DNA from: an uncultured bacterium
Lineage (GTDB): Bacteria > Cyanobacteriota > Vampirovibrionia > Gastranaerophilales > Gastranaerophilaceae
Assembly: GCA_958366705.1 (NCBI GenBank)
Contig: CATXCB010000015.1
Location: 1-47,665, forward strand
Direction of reading: 5' to 3'
Length of the DNA stretch: 47,665 nt
Below are positions 7,592-13,871 of this stretch, piece after piece; position 1 is the first letter of the stretch; every line of letters starts with the position of its first letter. The translations under genes and the position numbers were made by a program. Under the pieces are notes generated by a model. It saw nothing but the letters and a program-made list of their open reading frames with translations. It did not search any database and was not told where the DNA came from.

Positions 7592-8068
7592 TTATAACTT
7601 TTGACATTTTTTTAATAATAAAAGAGCTTTGCCATGCCATTTATGGATTAGACGGAGTTTTGAGCAATCTTCTTTATCAAACTCAAAGGCAACCATAATT
7701 TCATCCCAACTTTTATCTTCGAGGTAATAATATCTAAGTAAATCGCAATAAGATGATAATAAGGGGCCACGAGTTGGCTGAGGAAGTTCACGCAACTTAT
7801 TGATAGCATTATTTATTTTTATACTTTCACTATCAAATAAAGGCAATATTTTATTTAGCTCTTTTTCCTTTTCTATTTTCTCTTGGATTAATTGCCCAAC
7901 TTTATCAAAATGAATTTGAGATTTTGGAACATCTGAATATTTTAAAGAGCTTGGAGCAGTCATTAAGCCTTTTATTTGTTCGATTCTATTAGTTAAATAT
8001 AATATTCTTCTAATTCTATATTTTTGCTTAAGTAATCTCTCTTTTCCTACCAACGTTGTTAAAACCAT
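7592..8068 (-). CDS. RinA/ArpU-like phage transcriptional regulator (DUF1492-type)
   Basis: A 158-residue protein with the architecture of the sigma-region-4-like late regulators of phages of Gram-positive bacteria. It has an N-terminal helix (RRILYLTNRIEQIKGLM), then YSDVPKSQ and HFDKVGQLIQEKIEKEKEL, and a C-terminal helix-turn-helix (LLRYYYLEDKSWDEIMVAF and KLRLIHKWHGKALLLLKK). Such proteins activate the packaging and structural operon or control late gene timing. The ATG follows AGGAG closely, and the upstream ParB-like gene ends one base before it. Confidence 0.75.
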   Translation of the reverse strand: MVLTTLVGKERLLKQKYRIRRILYLTNRIEQIKGLMTAPSSLKYSDVPKSQIHFDKVGQLIQEKIEKEKELNKILPLFDSESIKINNAINKLRELPQPTRGPLLSSYCDLLRYYYLEDKSWDEIMVAFEFDKEDCSKLRLIHKWHGKALLLLKKCQKL

Positions 8069-8069
8069 T

Positions 8070-8654
8070 TTACACTCCTATTTGAGTACCACAATTTGGG
8101 CACTTTATTATTTTACTTGATTTAACCTCTTCTAAGATTTCATTTTCTGATTCATCTTCAGATTCATCTTCTGATTCATTTTTTGGATTCCACTCATCAA
8201 AAGAGTGTGCAAGCTTTTGATAATCTTTTGATGTAAAACCTGATATATCAAAATCAATTTCTCCAGTATCAAAATCTTCAAATAAATTTAAAAGTTTACG
8301 TTTATCAATATATGCTAATTCCGGGATTTGGTTATCCGCCATTAAATCAGCTTGTTCATAACTTTTATCCGGGTAATCCTGATATTCAACGGGGACTTTT
8401 TTTATCCCTAATTTTTGAGCTGCCAAAAGCCTACCATGTCCTTTAATTATATAACCTGACAAATTTGAAATTGTTATAGGATTTCTCCAACCAGAGTGTG
8501 AAATTATTTTTGCAAGCCGTTCTATTTGCTTTTCCGGATGTTGATTTGGATTCTGGGGATGAGGTTGAAGTTTTTCTATTGGCACTATCTCGTCAAACCT
8601 ACACCATACTGGAATATTTTCTATATAATTTCTTGGTTTTATCTTATTTTTCAT
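8070..8654 (-). CDS. ParB/Srx-fold domain protein with C-terminal zinc half-ribbon
   Basis: A 194-residue protein. Residues 18 to 125 form a ParB-type domain: EIVPIEKLQPHPQNPNQHPE, then SGWRNPITIS and the signature KGHGRLLAAQKLG. In phages this domain commonly occurs in DNA-modification or nuclease proteins. A low-complexity acidic linker (SEDESEDESENE) follows, and the end, CPNCGTQIGV, carries only one Cys pair, so a zinc ribbon would need a partner. Chromosome segregation is unlikely because no ParA partner is adjacent. Its first bases overlap the upstream gene by 11. Confidence 0.75.
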   Translation of the reverse strand: MKNKIKPRNYIENIPVWCRFDEIVPIEKLQPHPQNPNQHPEKQIERLAKIISHSGWRNPITISNLSGYIIKGHGRLLAAQKLGIKKVPVEYQDYPDKSYEQADLMADNQIPELAYIDKRKLLNLFEDFDTGEIDFDISGFTSKDYQKLAHSFDEWNPKNESEDESEDESENEILEEVKSSKIIKCPNCGTQIGV

Positions 8655-9183
8655 CAGGAATCAACACCTCCACTTCATCTTTCTCAGGATTAAAAACTTT
8701 TCCATCCCTTCCCATTATTACCGTACCTTTAGGAAATATTCTGACGACTACGTCATCATATTTTTCACGTAAATATTTAAATTTTTCTTTCATATTTAAA
8801 TTAGCCGATTCAAATGCACACACAATAAATTCTTGATATGTTTTTGTTTTTTTACCGGTTTCTTTATCAATCTTAGTTAATATTACAACTATCTTTTTTC
8901 CTACATCTGTTGGCAATGGCATATTAGTTTGTTTTACTGCCAATGGAAGTGCAGCTAATATAATTGGAATTGTAGGAATTGTCTTGTATGAATATTTCTT
9001 TTTTACAATTTCCATTAACTTGTCAAAATCATATTCTTGTTGAGTTTTTTCAATTTCGTTGTTTATTGTAATGTAGTATTCTTGAAGTATACTTTCTGTA
9101 TTTTCAAATTGTTCACTACTTAAAGGATAAAATTCACTCAATCTTTTTATGAATTTTTTCAACTCATAATTTACAACTTCCAC
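8644..9183 (-). CDS. Hypothetical phage replication accessory protein
   Basis: A 179-residue protein directly downstream of the replisome organizer. Its N-terminal 75 residues (FYPLSSEQFENTESILQEYY, LMEIVKKKYSYKTIPTIPII) loosely resemble G39P-type helicase-loader partners, in which a short helical domain ends at a proline-containing turn. The C-terminal half is beta-rich (KKIVVILTKI, VVVRIFPKGTVIMG). The position favours a replication role; the sequence alone does not prove it. Confidence 0.5.
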   Translation of the reverse strand: MEVVNYELKKFIKRLSEFYPLSSEQFENTESILQEYYITINNEIEKTQQEYDFDKLMEIVKKKYSYKTIPTIPIILAALPLAVKQTNMPLPTDVGKKIVVILTKIDKETGKKTKTYQEFIVCAFESANLNMKEKFKYLREKYDDVVVRIFPKGTVIMGRDGKVFNPEKDEVEVLIPDEK

Positions 9184-10028
9184 TATGCTTCCTCCCTATC
9201 CAATCCATTAAACCAATTATCTATTCTAGACTGTGCTGAGGCATTGTTTTGTCCTTTTGGATGCTTTCTACGCCATTCAAAATATTTTCTTAATCTGATA
9301 AAGTGAGCTTCTGGGCAATTTGCAGAATAAGGGGATTCTTTTCCTTCCCCTATTGCACAAGAAAAATCTTCAATCAATTCATTTAAAAATTTTTCACTCA
9401 GTGTTAGAGCGAGTAATTTTTGATATTGTGAATTAGTCAAACAAACATTTCCAAATTCACCATATAATTTTTGATCATCATTTAACGTGACATTTTTATC
9501 AATTTCAGTAGTAGTACATGTACTACTATATATATTCTTATTCTCATTCTTATTCTGTTGCGTGACGTCACGTGACATGTCCTGTGATATTTCGTGATTT
9601 TGAGAAAAATCAACCAACATCAATTTTTCTCTTTCTCGCTGTCGCTGTTTGCGTATTCGGTTTTGTTCTCGTATTTTTTCTAAACCTTCATTGTTTTGAT
9701 ATTTTTCCCAATTTTGGATTAAAATATTTTTATTTTCTAAAATTTTTATCATATTAAATTTAGAAAATGTTTGCAAAGCATAATTAATTTGTTTTTCTTT
9801 TTTATGAAAAATTGTGGCTAAAATTTCTGGTGTATAAGGTATATTTTCTTTGAAATATAACAAACCAGAATCATTACATTTACCTGCAGCAATTAAAAGT
9901 CTTAACCATATTTCAAGTAAAATTGCACCATCGGGTAAATCTAATATAACTTGAATAGCCTCATCATCAAACAAACCAGTGGATATTTTTATCCACTTTA
10001 CGTCTCCATTACTTATTTTAACGGCCAT
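9183..10028 (-). CDS. Phage replisome organizer / replication initiator
   Basis: The first 115 residues match the phage replisome organizer N-terminal domain (VKWIKISTGLFDDEAI, ILLEIWLRLLIAAGKCNDSG, YTPEILATIF, a winged-helix ending IKILENKNILIQNWEKYQ). A basic linker with RIRKQRQREREK follows, and then a C-terminal helical domain. These proteins bind the phage origin, often within their own gene, and recruit helicase through a loader. I set the start at the ATG at 10028 (MAVKISNG) with GAGGAG just upstream; the longer frame begins at a TTG and lacks a good ribosome site. Confidence 0.8.
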   Translation of the reverse strand: MAVKISNGDVKWIKISTGLFDDEAIQVILDLPDGAILLEIWLRLLIAAGKCNDSGLLYFKENIPYTPEILATIFHKKEKQINYALQTFSKFNMIKILENKNILIQNWEKYQNNEGLEKIREQNRIRKQRQREREKLMLVDFSQNHEISQDMSRDVTQQNKNENKNIYSSTCTTTEIDKNVTLNDDQKLYGEFGNVCLTNSQYQKLLALTLSEKFLNELIEDFSCAIGEGKESPYSANCPEAHFIRLRKYFEWRRKHPKGQNNASAQSRIDNWFNGLDREEA

Positions 10029-10075
10029 ATGCTCCTCTTTCTTTTTATAATAGAAATTCCTCCCCAACTTAAAAT

Positions 10076-10327
10076 TTAGTGTTGTTGTGCTAAATCATAC
10101 ATTTCCCAAAATGTTTTAGGATTATTATGTATGCACTCAACAATATATTTTTTACACAAATAACCTCTCTGCTCTTCTTTAGGTTTTAAAAATTCTGGGA
10201 TATCAACAGTATTTTGTTCAGCTTTTTTTGCTTTTTCTAGCAACCATTTTTTTACTTTTATATAATGTTTCAGTTTTATTTTTGGGCCATTTGCGAATGC
10301 CATTCTTTTAATTAAATAACTAAACAT
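10076..10327 (-). CDS. Small basic phage protein
   Basis: An 83-residue Lys-rich protein with an N-terminal helix (MFSYLIKRMAFANG) and a CKKYIVECIHNN stretch near the end. AGGAGG precedes the ATG, overlapping the stop codon of the 34-residue gene upstream. It lies directly before the replisome organizer gene. Family not recognised. Confidence 0.55.
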   Translation of the reverse strand: MFSYLIKRMAFANGPKIKLKHYIKVKKWLLEKAKKAEQNTVDIPEFLKPKEEQRGYLCKKYIVECIHNNPKTFWEMYDLAQQH

Positions 10328-10335
10328 TTTGCCTC

Positions 10336-10440
10336 CTAATAACCTATAAATAAGTATCTATATATTGAATATCCAAAAATTAATGTAAAAGGGATACTAG
10401 CTAAAATTTCACACAAAAAATGAACAATTCTTTTCTTCAT
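10336..10440 (-). CDS. 34-residue putative membrane peptide
   Basis: A short frame encodes MKKRIVHFLCEILASIPFTL and continues to a hydrophobic, Tyr-rich end (IFGYSIYRYLFIGY). Residues 8 to 34 could span a membrane after a positively charged N terminus, a type I holin-like or small regulatory peptide profile. GAAAGGA lies a few bases before the ATG, and the TAG stop is part of the AGGAGG ribosome site of the next gene, which argues for real translation and coupling. Too short for family assignment. Confidence 0.5.
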   Translation of the reverse strand: MKKRIVHFLCEILASIPFTLIFGYSIYRYLFIGY

Positions 10441-10462
10441 AATAAATCCTTTCTTCTTAAAT

Positions 10463-11269
10463 CTATTTTTCATCTGGTTGTTCTTGAATAAAAGAATATA
10501 AAACAGATATCACTAACGTTATACCTGTCAAAATCAATGAAATGCTTGTTGGAATTGGTATTACATTACTTAAAACCATTTTTATACCAATAAAACACAA
10601 CACTATTGAAATTCCGTATTTCAGGGCCCAAAATTTTTCAACAACTTCAGCCAATACGAAATATAAGGCTCTTAAACCTAAAACAGCACATAAATTTGCA
10701 CTAAATATAATAAAAGCGTCTTTGCTTATTGCTAATGACGCAGGAATACTATCCATAGCAAATATTATATCGGTTGTTTCAATCATTAATAAAACTATAA
10801 ATAATAATGTTGCCTTTCCATCATAAAAAAACTTACTTCCAACGTACCTATCCAAGGTTTTAAAATGCTTTTTAAAAAATATAACAATTTTATTCTCATG
10901 GATCTCTGAGTCTTCATCTTTTGAAAAATATATTTTCATCCCAGAATAAACTAGTAAGGCTCCTAATGGGTAAATCAAAAAATGGAATAAATTCAATAGA
11001 GCAACACCACTATATATAAATATTCCTCGCAAAATTATTACACCTAAGATTCCCCAAAATAAACAATGATGTTGGTATTCCTTTGGTGTTTTAAAATAGT
11101 TAAATATAAGATACATTACAAATAAGTTATCTACACTTAACATTTTTTCAACAATATATGCTGTAAACCATTCATATCCGGTATTATGTCCGCAAATTTG
11201 CATTATAAAAATACCAAAAAGTATTGAAATCAATATATAGAAAATCGATTCATATATAGCTCTTTTCAT
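10463..11269 (-). CDS. terC: TerC-family integral membrane protein
   Basis: A 268-residue protein with about seven hydrophobic segments and TerC family signatures. The motif YIVEKMLSVDNLFVMYLIF carries the acidic residues of the conserved E.SLSVDN-type motif, and ETTDIIFAMDSIPASLAI carries the second acidic motif. The family includes tellurite-resistance TerC and manganese exporter Alx/MeeF-type proteins, so a metal-efflux or stress role is likely. It lies downstream of terD in the prophage with a terminator-like hairpin between them. Chromosomal ter operons are larger, so this pair looks like phage-carried cargo. Confidence 0.88.
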   Translation of the reverse strand: MKRAIYESIFYILISILFGIFIMQICGHNTGYEWFTAYIVEKMLSVDNLFVMYLIFNYFKTPKEYQHHCLFWGILGVIILRGIFIYSGVALLNLFHFLIYPLGALLVYSGMKIYFSKDEDSEIHENKIVIFFKKHFKTLDRYVGSKFFYDGKATLLFIVLLMIETTDIIFAMDSIPASLAISKDAFIIFSANLCAVLGLRALYFVLAEVVEKFWALKYGISIVLCFIGIKMVLSNVIPIPTSISLILTGITLVISVLYSFIQEQPDEK

Positions 11270-11289
11270 ATTAAACCTTTCTATTAAAA

Positions 11290-11312
11290 CGAGGGGAGAT
11301 AAACTCCCCTCG
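11290..11312 (-). terminator. Hairpin terminator after terD
   Basis: A perfect 9-base-pair stem (CGAGGGGAG with CTCCCCTCG) around a 5-base loop, followed on the minus strand by TTTTAATAG. It would attenuate transcription from terD into terC, setting a higher TerD:TerC ratio. The short T-run suggests partial termination. Confidence 0.7.
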
Positions 11313-11317
11313 AATTT

Positions 11318-11902
11318 TTATACTGCAGCTAAACTTAATGCTTTATTAACATCTTCAACTGTTTTTGCAGTAATTTCTTTGTTAATTGCAACAAATTTCC
11401 AGCTATCATTTTCTCTAACTAATTTAGAAGAAATAATACCTGTTGAATTACCTTTAAGTTCGATATTTGCAAGTTCAACATTCTTTCTGTCTGTAGTATC
11501 AACAAGTCTTGTATAAGCTCTTTTAATATCAGCAAAAGATTGTCCAGAATATGAAGAAACTGAAAATACAATTTCTTTAATGTCTGAAGATACTTTATTT
11601 AAATCAACAATAATTTGTTCATCATCACCATCTACACTATTTTGACCTGTTAGATCATCACCGGTAGAATATGTTGAACCATCAGTTGATTTTTGATGAT
11701 TAAAGAATACAACATCAGCAACAGAACCATCTGCTTTTAACATTGTTGCATTTGCATCTAAATCGATAGAGGTACCTTCAACAGCAGGGTCCCAACCTAA
11801 ACCTAAAGTAACTTGATCAATTCTTTGTGCAGGTACTTCTTTAACGAATGAAAATTCTTGTCCTGCTGTTAATTCTTTTTTTTCAAATGAATAATTTTCC
11901 AT
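11318..11902 (-). CDS. terD: TerD-family protein
   Basis: A 194-residue protein with the TerD beta-sandwich pattern. It has KELTAGQEFSF at the start, LGLGWDP, then the calcium-binding acidic region SIDLDANATML and FNHQKSTDGS, DDEQIIVDL, and IVFSVSSYSGQSFADIK before the final YTRLVD and NIELKGNS strands. TerD proteins bind calcium and are linked to tellurite, phage and colicin resistance and general stress, by an unclear mechanism. Here it and terC form a minimal ter module on the prophage. AGGAG precedes the ATG. Confidence 0.92.
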   Translation of the reverse strand: MENYSFEKKELTAGQEFSFVKEVPAQRIDQVTLGLGWDPAVEGTSIDLDANATMLKADGSVADVVFFNHQKSTDGSTYSTGDDLTGQNSVDGDDEQIIVDLNKVSSDIKEIVFSVSSYSGQSFADIKRAYTRLVDTTDRKNVELANIELKGNSTGIISSKLVRENDSWKFVAINKEITAKTVEDVNKALSLAAV

Positions 11903-11912
11903 CTTTTTTCTC

Positions 11913-12050
11913 CTATAATTTCTCTACTAACGATTTGATTTTCCCTATAACTCTGTTAAAATCTACATCGATTTTAATAGTACGATTTTCGACTTTAACT
12001 CTGGTGTGAAGCAAAATCATAAGCACACCCAGCAATAATAAAAATTTCAT
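11913..12050 (-). CDS. 45-residue signal/anchor peptide protein
   Basis: The start at 12050 is chosen because AAAGGGGG lies just before it; a longer frame extends into the structured RNA segment. The product begins MKFLLLLGVLMILLHTR, a hydrophobic anchor, followed by 28 hydrophilic residues with alternating hydrophobics (TIKIDVDFNRVIGKIK). It could be a small membrane-anchored protein. It lies immediately 3' of the candidate large RNA and upstream of terD. Confidence 0.5.
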   Translation of the reverse strand: MKFLLLLGVLMILLHTRVKVENRTIKIDVDFNRVIGKIKSLVEKL

Positions 12051-12059
12051 ATGCCCCCT

Positions 12060-12570
12060 TTCCTTAGCATAAATAACATTGCAAGCTCCGGATTTGCACC
12101 GGATTCCAAATAGCACTACACACTTGTATAATGCCTGTCTTTCCAGGCTGTCAGCTATTAAGACCCATTTTTTTGCGAGGTTAGTGTATAGCTACCGTCT
12201 TTCCTACTAGGAACGTATTGATAAGTTGTCTTCCCGCAACTGCATTATTTTTCGACAACAATACAAAACCGCTCGTCTTTCCGAAGTGTCTTTATGTATA
12301 AAGAGGGTAGGCAACAGGACTTTCCCTGCGGTCAACTGTTTAAAAAGATGTCAGCCATCCTGCGATTATTCGCATATCTCCATGCCTGTTTATCCCCACT
12401 ATTGGAATCACTCAATGTAAGATGCGTACCTAATTTTTACTTCTAAATATCTTACTGTATCGCCCCCTGAAGTCTTGTTTTCTAAGCAAACAAGAAAACT
12501 TCGCAGTTTACAGCCTTCACTAGCATTTCAACTTGTCATCGTCTCCATGCTGCTACTCCGCATCTGTCAA
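12060..12570 (-). ncRNA. Candidate large structured prophage RNA
   Basis: This gene-free stretch of about 500 bases is visibly richer in G and C than the surrounding phage genes and is full of complementary segments. On the minus strand these are: a 7-bp helix joining 12559-12565 to 12420-12426 and enclosing a domain; a long hairpin at 12469-12502; hairpins at 12361-12374, 12315-12328, 12224-12241 and 12133-12148; and a T-arm-like stem-loop at 12087-12103 (TCCGG, 7-base TGCAAAT loop, CCGGA). GGAAAGAC occurs three times, in or near loops. Size, prophage setting and ornate folding recall ROOL and GOLLD RNAs, but I cannot show membership. The minus strand is chosen because neighbours run that way; boundaries are approximate. 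Confidence 0.55.
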
Positions 12571-12610
12571 TTTAAATTCAATTGTCAATGTTCAAAATTT
12601 GCACAATAAT

Positions 12611-12763
12611 TTAATCGGCTCCAGCTAAAGCCAACAAAAACTGTGCTTGCAGGTCCCTTGATTCGGCTTCGGTATATTCCTCACCGTCAAAGTAAATTTC
12701 GACAGGAACTCCATGTGATGTAAATTTTGTTATTAAGTTTTCTTCTTTTAAATTTAAATCCAT
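12611..12763 (-). CDS. 50-residue acidic phage protein
   Basis: A short frame beginning MDLNLKEENLITKF, with a predicted beta segment (VPVEIYFDGEEY) and a C-terminal helix (SRDLQAQFLLALAGAD). AGGAG sits 6 bases before the ATG, a very good ribosome site, so translation is likely. It is the first gene after the Cro-like repressor in the leftward unit. Family unknown; such small early proteins often act on host or phage regulators. Confidence 0.6.
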   Translation of the reverse strand: MDLNLKEENLITKFTSHGVPVEIYFDGEEYTEAESRDLQAQFLLALAGAD

Positions 12764-12789
12764 TTTTTCTCCTGTCTCTTTTGTAATTT

Positions 12790-12838
12790 ATCTGCCTTGT
12801 TTTTTGTAGATGGCAGATGGACTGAATGACTTAGTCCA
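12790..12838 (-). promoter_or_regulatory. Two stem-loops in the leader of the 50-residue gene
   Basis: Two adjacent inverted repeats lie between the Cro-like gene and the 50-codon gene. ATCTGCC pairs with GGCAGAT (12790-12796 and 12812-12818), and TGGACT pairs with AGTCCA (12818-12823 and 12833-12838). Neither is followed by a T-run, so simple termination is unlikely. An RNA processing site or a translation-control leader is possible. Confidence 0.35.
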
Positions 12839-12844
12839 TTTGGA

Positions 12845-13036
12845 CTAATCTTGTTTAAATAAATATTCAAAAGTCATATTAAAAAATTTAGTAATTTTTA
12901 AAATTTCAGAATATGTAAAATCTTTTGCTCCACTAAATTTTCTTGTTAAAGTCGAATATTTTATATCTACTTTTTGAGCTAAGTCCTTTATTGTCATATT
13001 TTTTCTAACTAATTCTGCTCTCAAATTTATAAACAT
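12845..13036 (-). CDS. Cro-like HTH repressor
   Basis: A 63-residue XRE-type protein: FINLRAELVRKNMTIKDLAQ, KVDIKYSTLTRKFSGAK, then YSEILKITKFFNMTFEYLF. This is one five-helix DNA-binding domain with nothing else, as in Cro proteins. The start at 13036 is chosen because GAGGAG lies just upstream; two further upstream ATG codons are too close to or inside that site. It is divergent from the CI-like gene, and one operator copy overlaps its start region, implying mutual or self repression. Confidence 0.75.
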   Translation of the reverse strand: MFINLRAELVRKNMTIKDLAQKVDIKYSTLTRKFSGAKDFTYSEILKITKFFNMTFEYLFKQD

Positions 13037-13046
13037 CATTCTCCTC

Positions 13047-13173
13047 AATGTCATCTTATTGACATATTTACATTTCTTAATTCTTTTTAAATGTCATTTT
13101 TATAACATTCATTACAAAAATAAAACTACCATTATATTATTTTTTTGTCAAGTAGTATTTTAAAATGACATTT
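13047..13173. promoter_or_regulatory. Lysogeny switch operators (AAATGNCATTT)
   Basis: The region between the divergent repressors holds two perfect 11-base palindromes: AAATGTCATTT at 13089-13099 and its exact complement form AAATGACATTT at 13163-13173. Shorter matches are AATGTCAT at 13047-13054, overlapping the Cro-like start region, and TTGACAT at 13059-13065. A candidate leftward -35 box TTGACA (13146-13151, minus strand) is followed 17 bases on by a weak TAGTTT. Several copies of one palindrome between two divergent HTH genes are what a phage immunity region shows. Which repressor binds is not known. Confidence 0.65.
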
Positions 13174-13213
13174 AAAATATCATATATATATACTAGATAG
13201 CAATTTTATACTA

Positions 13214-13242
13214 TTGAAATATTGAAAAAATATTATTACAAT
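13214..13242 (+). promoter_or_regulatory. Promoter of the CI-like/ImmA-like/integrase unit
   Basis: TTGAAA (13214-13219), a 17-base spacer, and TACAAT (13237-13242) form a good vegetative promoter. Transcription would start near 13249, a little before the AAGGAGG ribosome site of the repressor gene. The operator at 13163-13173 lies about 40 bases upstream of the -35 box, a position compatible with repressor-mediated activation or exclusion. Confidence 0.6.
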
Positions 13243-13269
13243 GTTTTAATATATAGCAAGGAGGCTTAT

Positions 13270-13632
13270 ATGAACCAACTTCAAATGAAAATGATTTTTT
13301 ATAAAAAGAAATTATCAATGACAAATGAAGACATTTCTAAAAAATCGGGGATACCTGTTACTACAATTAGTCGAATATTATCAGGTAAAACAAGTGATCC
13401 TAAAGCTGATACTATAAAGAAAATTGCTAAAGCATTTGATTGTAAAGTAGATGAATTATTAGGTACAGATGAGAATGTAGAACCTTATTATTTTGATGCC
13501 GAAACTGCAGAAATTGCACAAAATCTAAAAGAAAAAGACGACTTAAAAATTCTTTTTGATGCATGCCGGGATATTAGCTCTGAAGATATAAAAACAGTTA
13601 TCGGTATGGTTAATATGTTGAAAAAGAAATAA
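13270..13632 (+). CDS. CI-like phage repressor
   Basis: The start at 13270 (MNQLQMKMIF) is supported by AAGGAGG; a frame 16 codons longer lacks a site. The 120-residue product has an XRE HTH (KKLSMTNEDISKKSGIPVTT, ISRILSGKTSDPKADTI, AFDCKVDELLG) and a short C-terminal helical region. It has no LexA/CI-type self-cleavage domain, so RecA-driven self-cleavage is unlikely. An ImmA-like peptidase gene follows 11 bases later, which suggests inactivation by that enzyme, as with ImmR of ICEBs1. Confidence 0.8.
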   Translation: MNQLQMKMIFYKKKLSMTNEDISKKSGIPVTTISRILSGKTSDPKADTIKKIAKAFDCKVDELLGTDENVEPYYFDAETAEIAQNLKEKDDLKILFDACRDISSEDIKTVIGMVNMLKKK

Positions 13633-13643
13633 TAAGGTTTTAA

Positions 13644-13862
13644 ATGAATACAAATTACCAAACAGTATATCAGAACCTTCCATATAAAGTTAAAGGTTTT
13701 GTTACATACAATACAGCAGACGATTTCTATACAATAGTACTAAATAGCAGACATTCTCATTCTATGAATGTTGAGACATATAAGCATGAACTAAAACACA
13801 TTACAAATGAGGATTTTTATAATCCTTTGAATATTAATAATATCGAGAGTATAAGACACTAA
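13644..13862 (+). CDS. Minimal ImmA/IrrE-like metallopeptidase
   Basis: A 72-residue protein with HELKH at residues 48 to 52, an HExxH zinc motif, preceded by a beta-hairpin (KGFVTYNTADDFYTIVLNSR). Context and motif match ImmA-type antirepressors, which cut the phage repressor encoded next door. Usual ImmA proteins are well over 100 residues, so this is a stripped-down form in which the third ligand is not obvious; E56 or nearby acidic residues are candidates. It lies between the CI-like and integrase genes, all on the plus strand. Confidence 0.65.
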   Translation: MNTNYQTVYQNLPYKVKGFVTYNTADDFYTIVLNSRHSHSMNVETYKHELKHITNEDFYNPLNINNIESIRH

Positions 13863-13871
13863 ATAAAATTT

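Noticed and set aside
12130..12290. Repeated GGA-containing loops as a CsrA-type protein sponge
   Set aside because: The loop consensus is GGAAAGAC and not the ANGGA form, and no CsrA gene is visible to support it.
12301..12340. Resemblance of GGGAAAGTCC to the RNase P RNA signature GGAAAGTCC
   Set aside because: Only a short match; the other conserved RNase P elements are absent, and the same loop sequence recurs several times nearby.
12226..12420. 64-codon plus-strand frame inside the structured RNA segment
   Set aside because: No ribosome site, runs against the operon direction, and its bases are better explained by the paired helices on the other strand.
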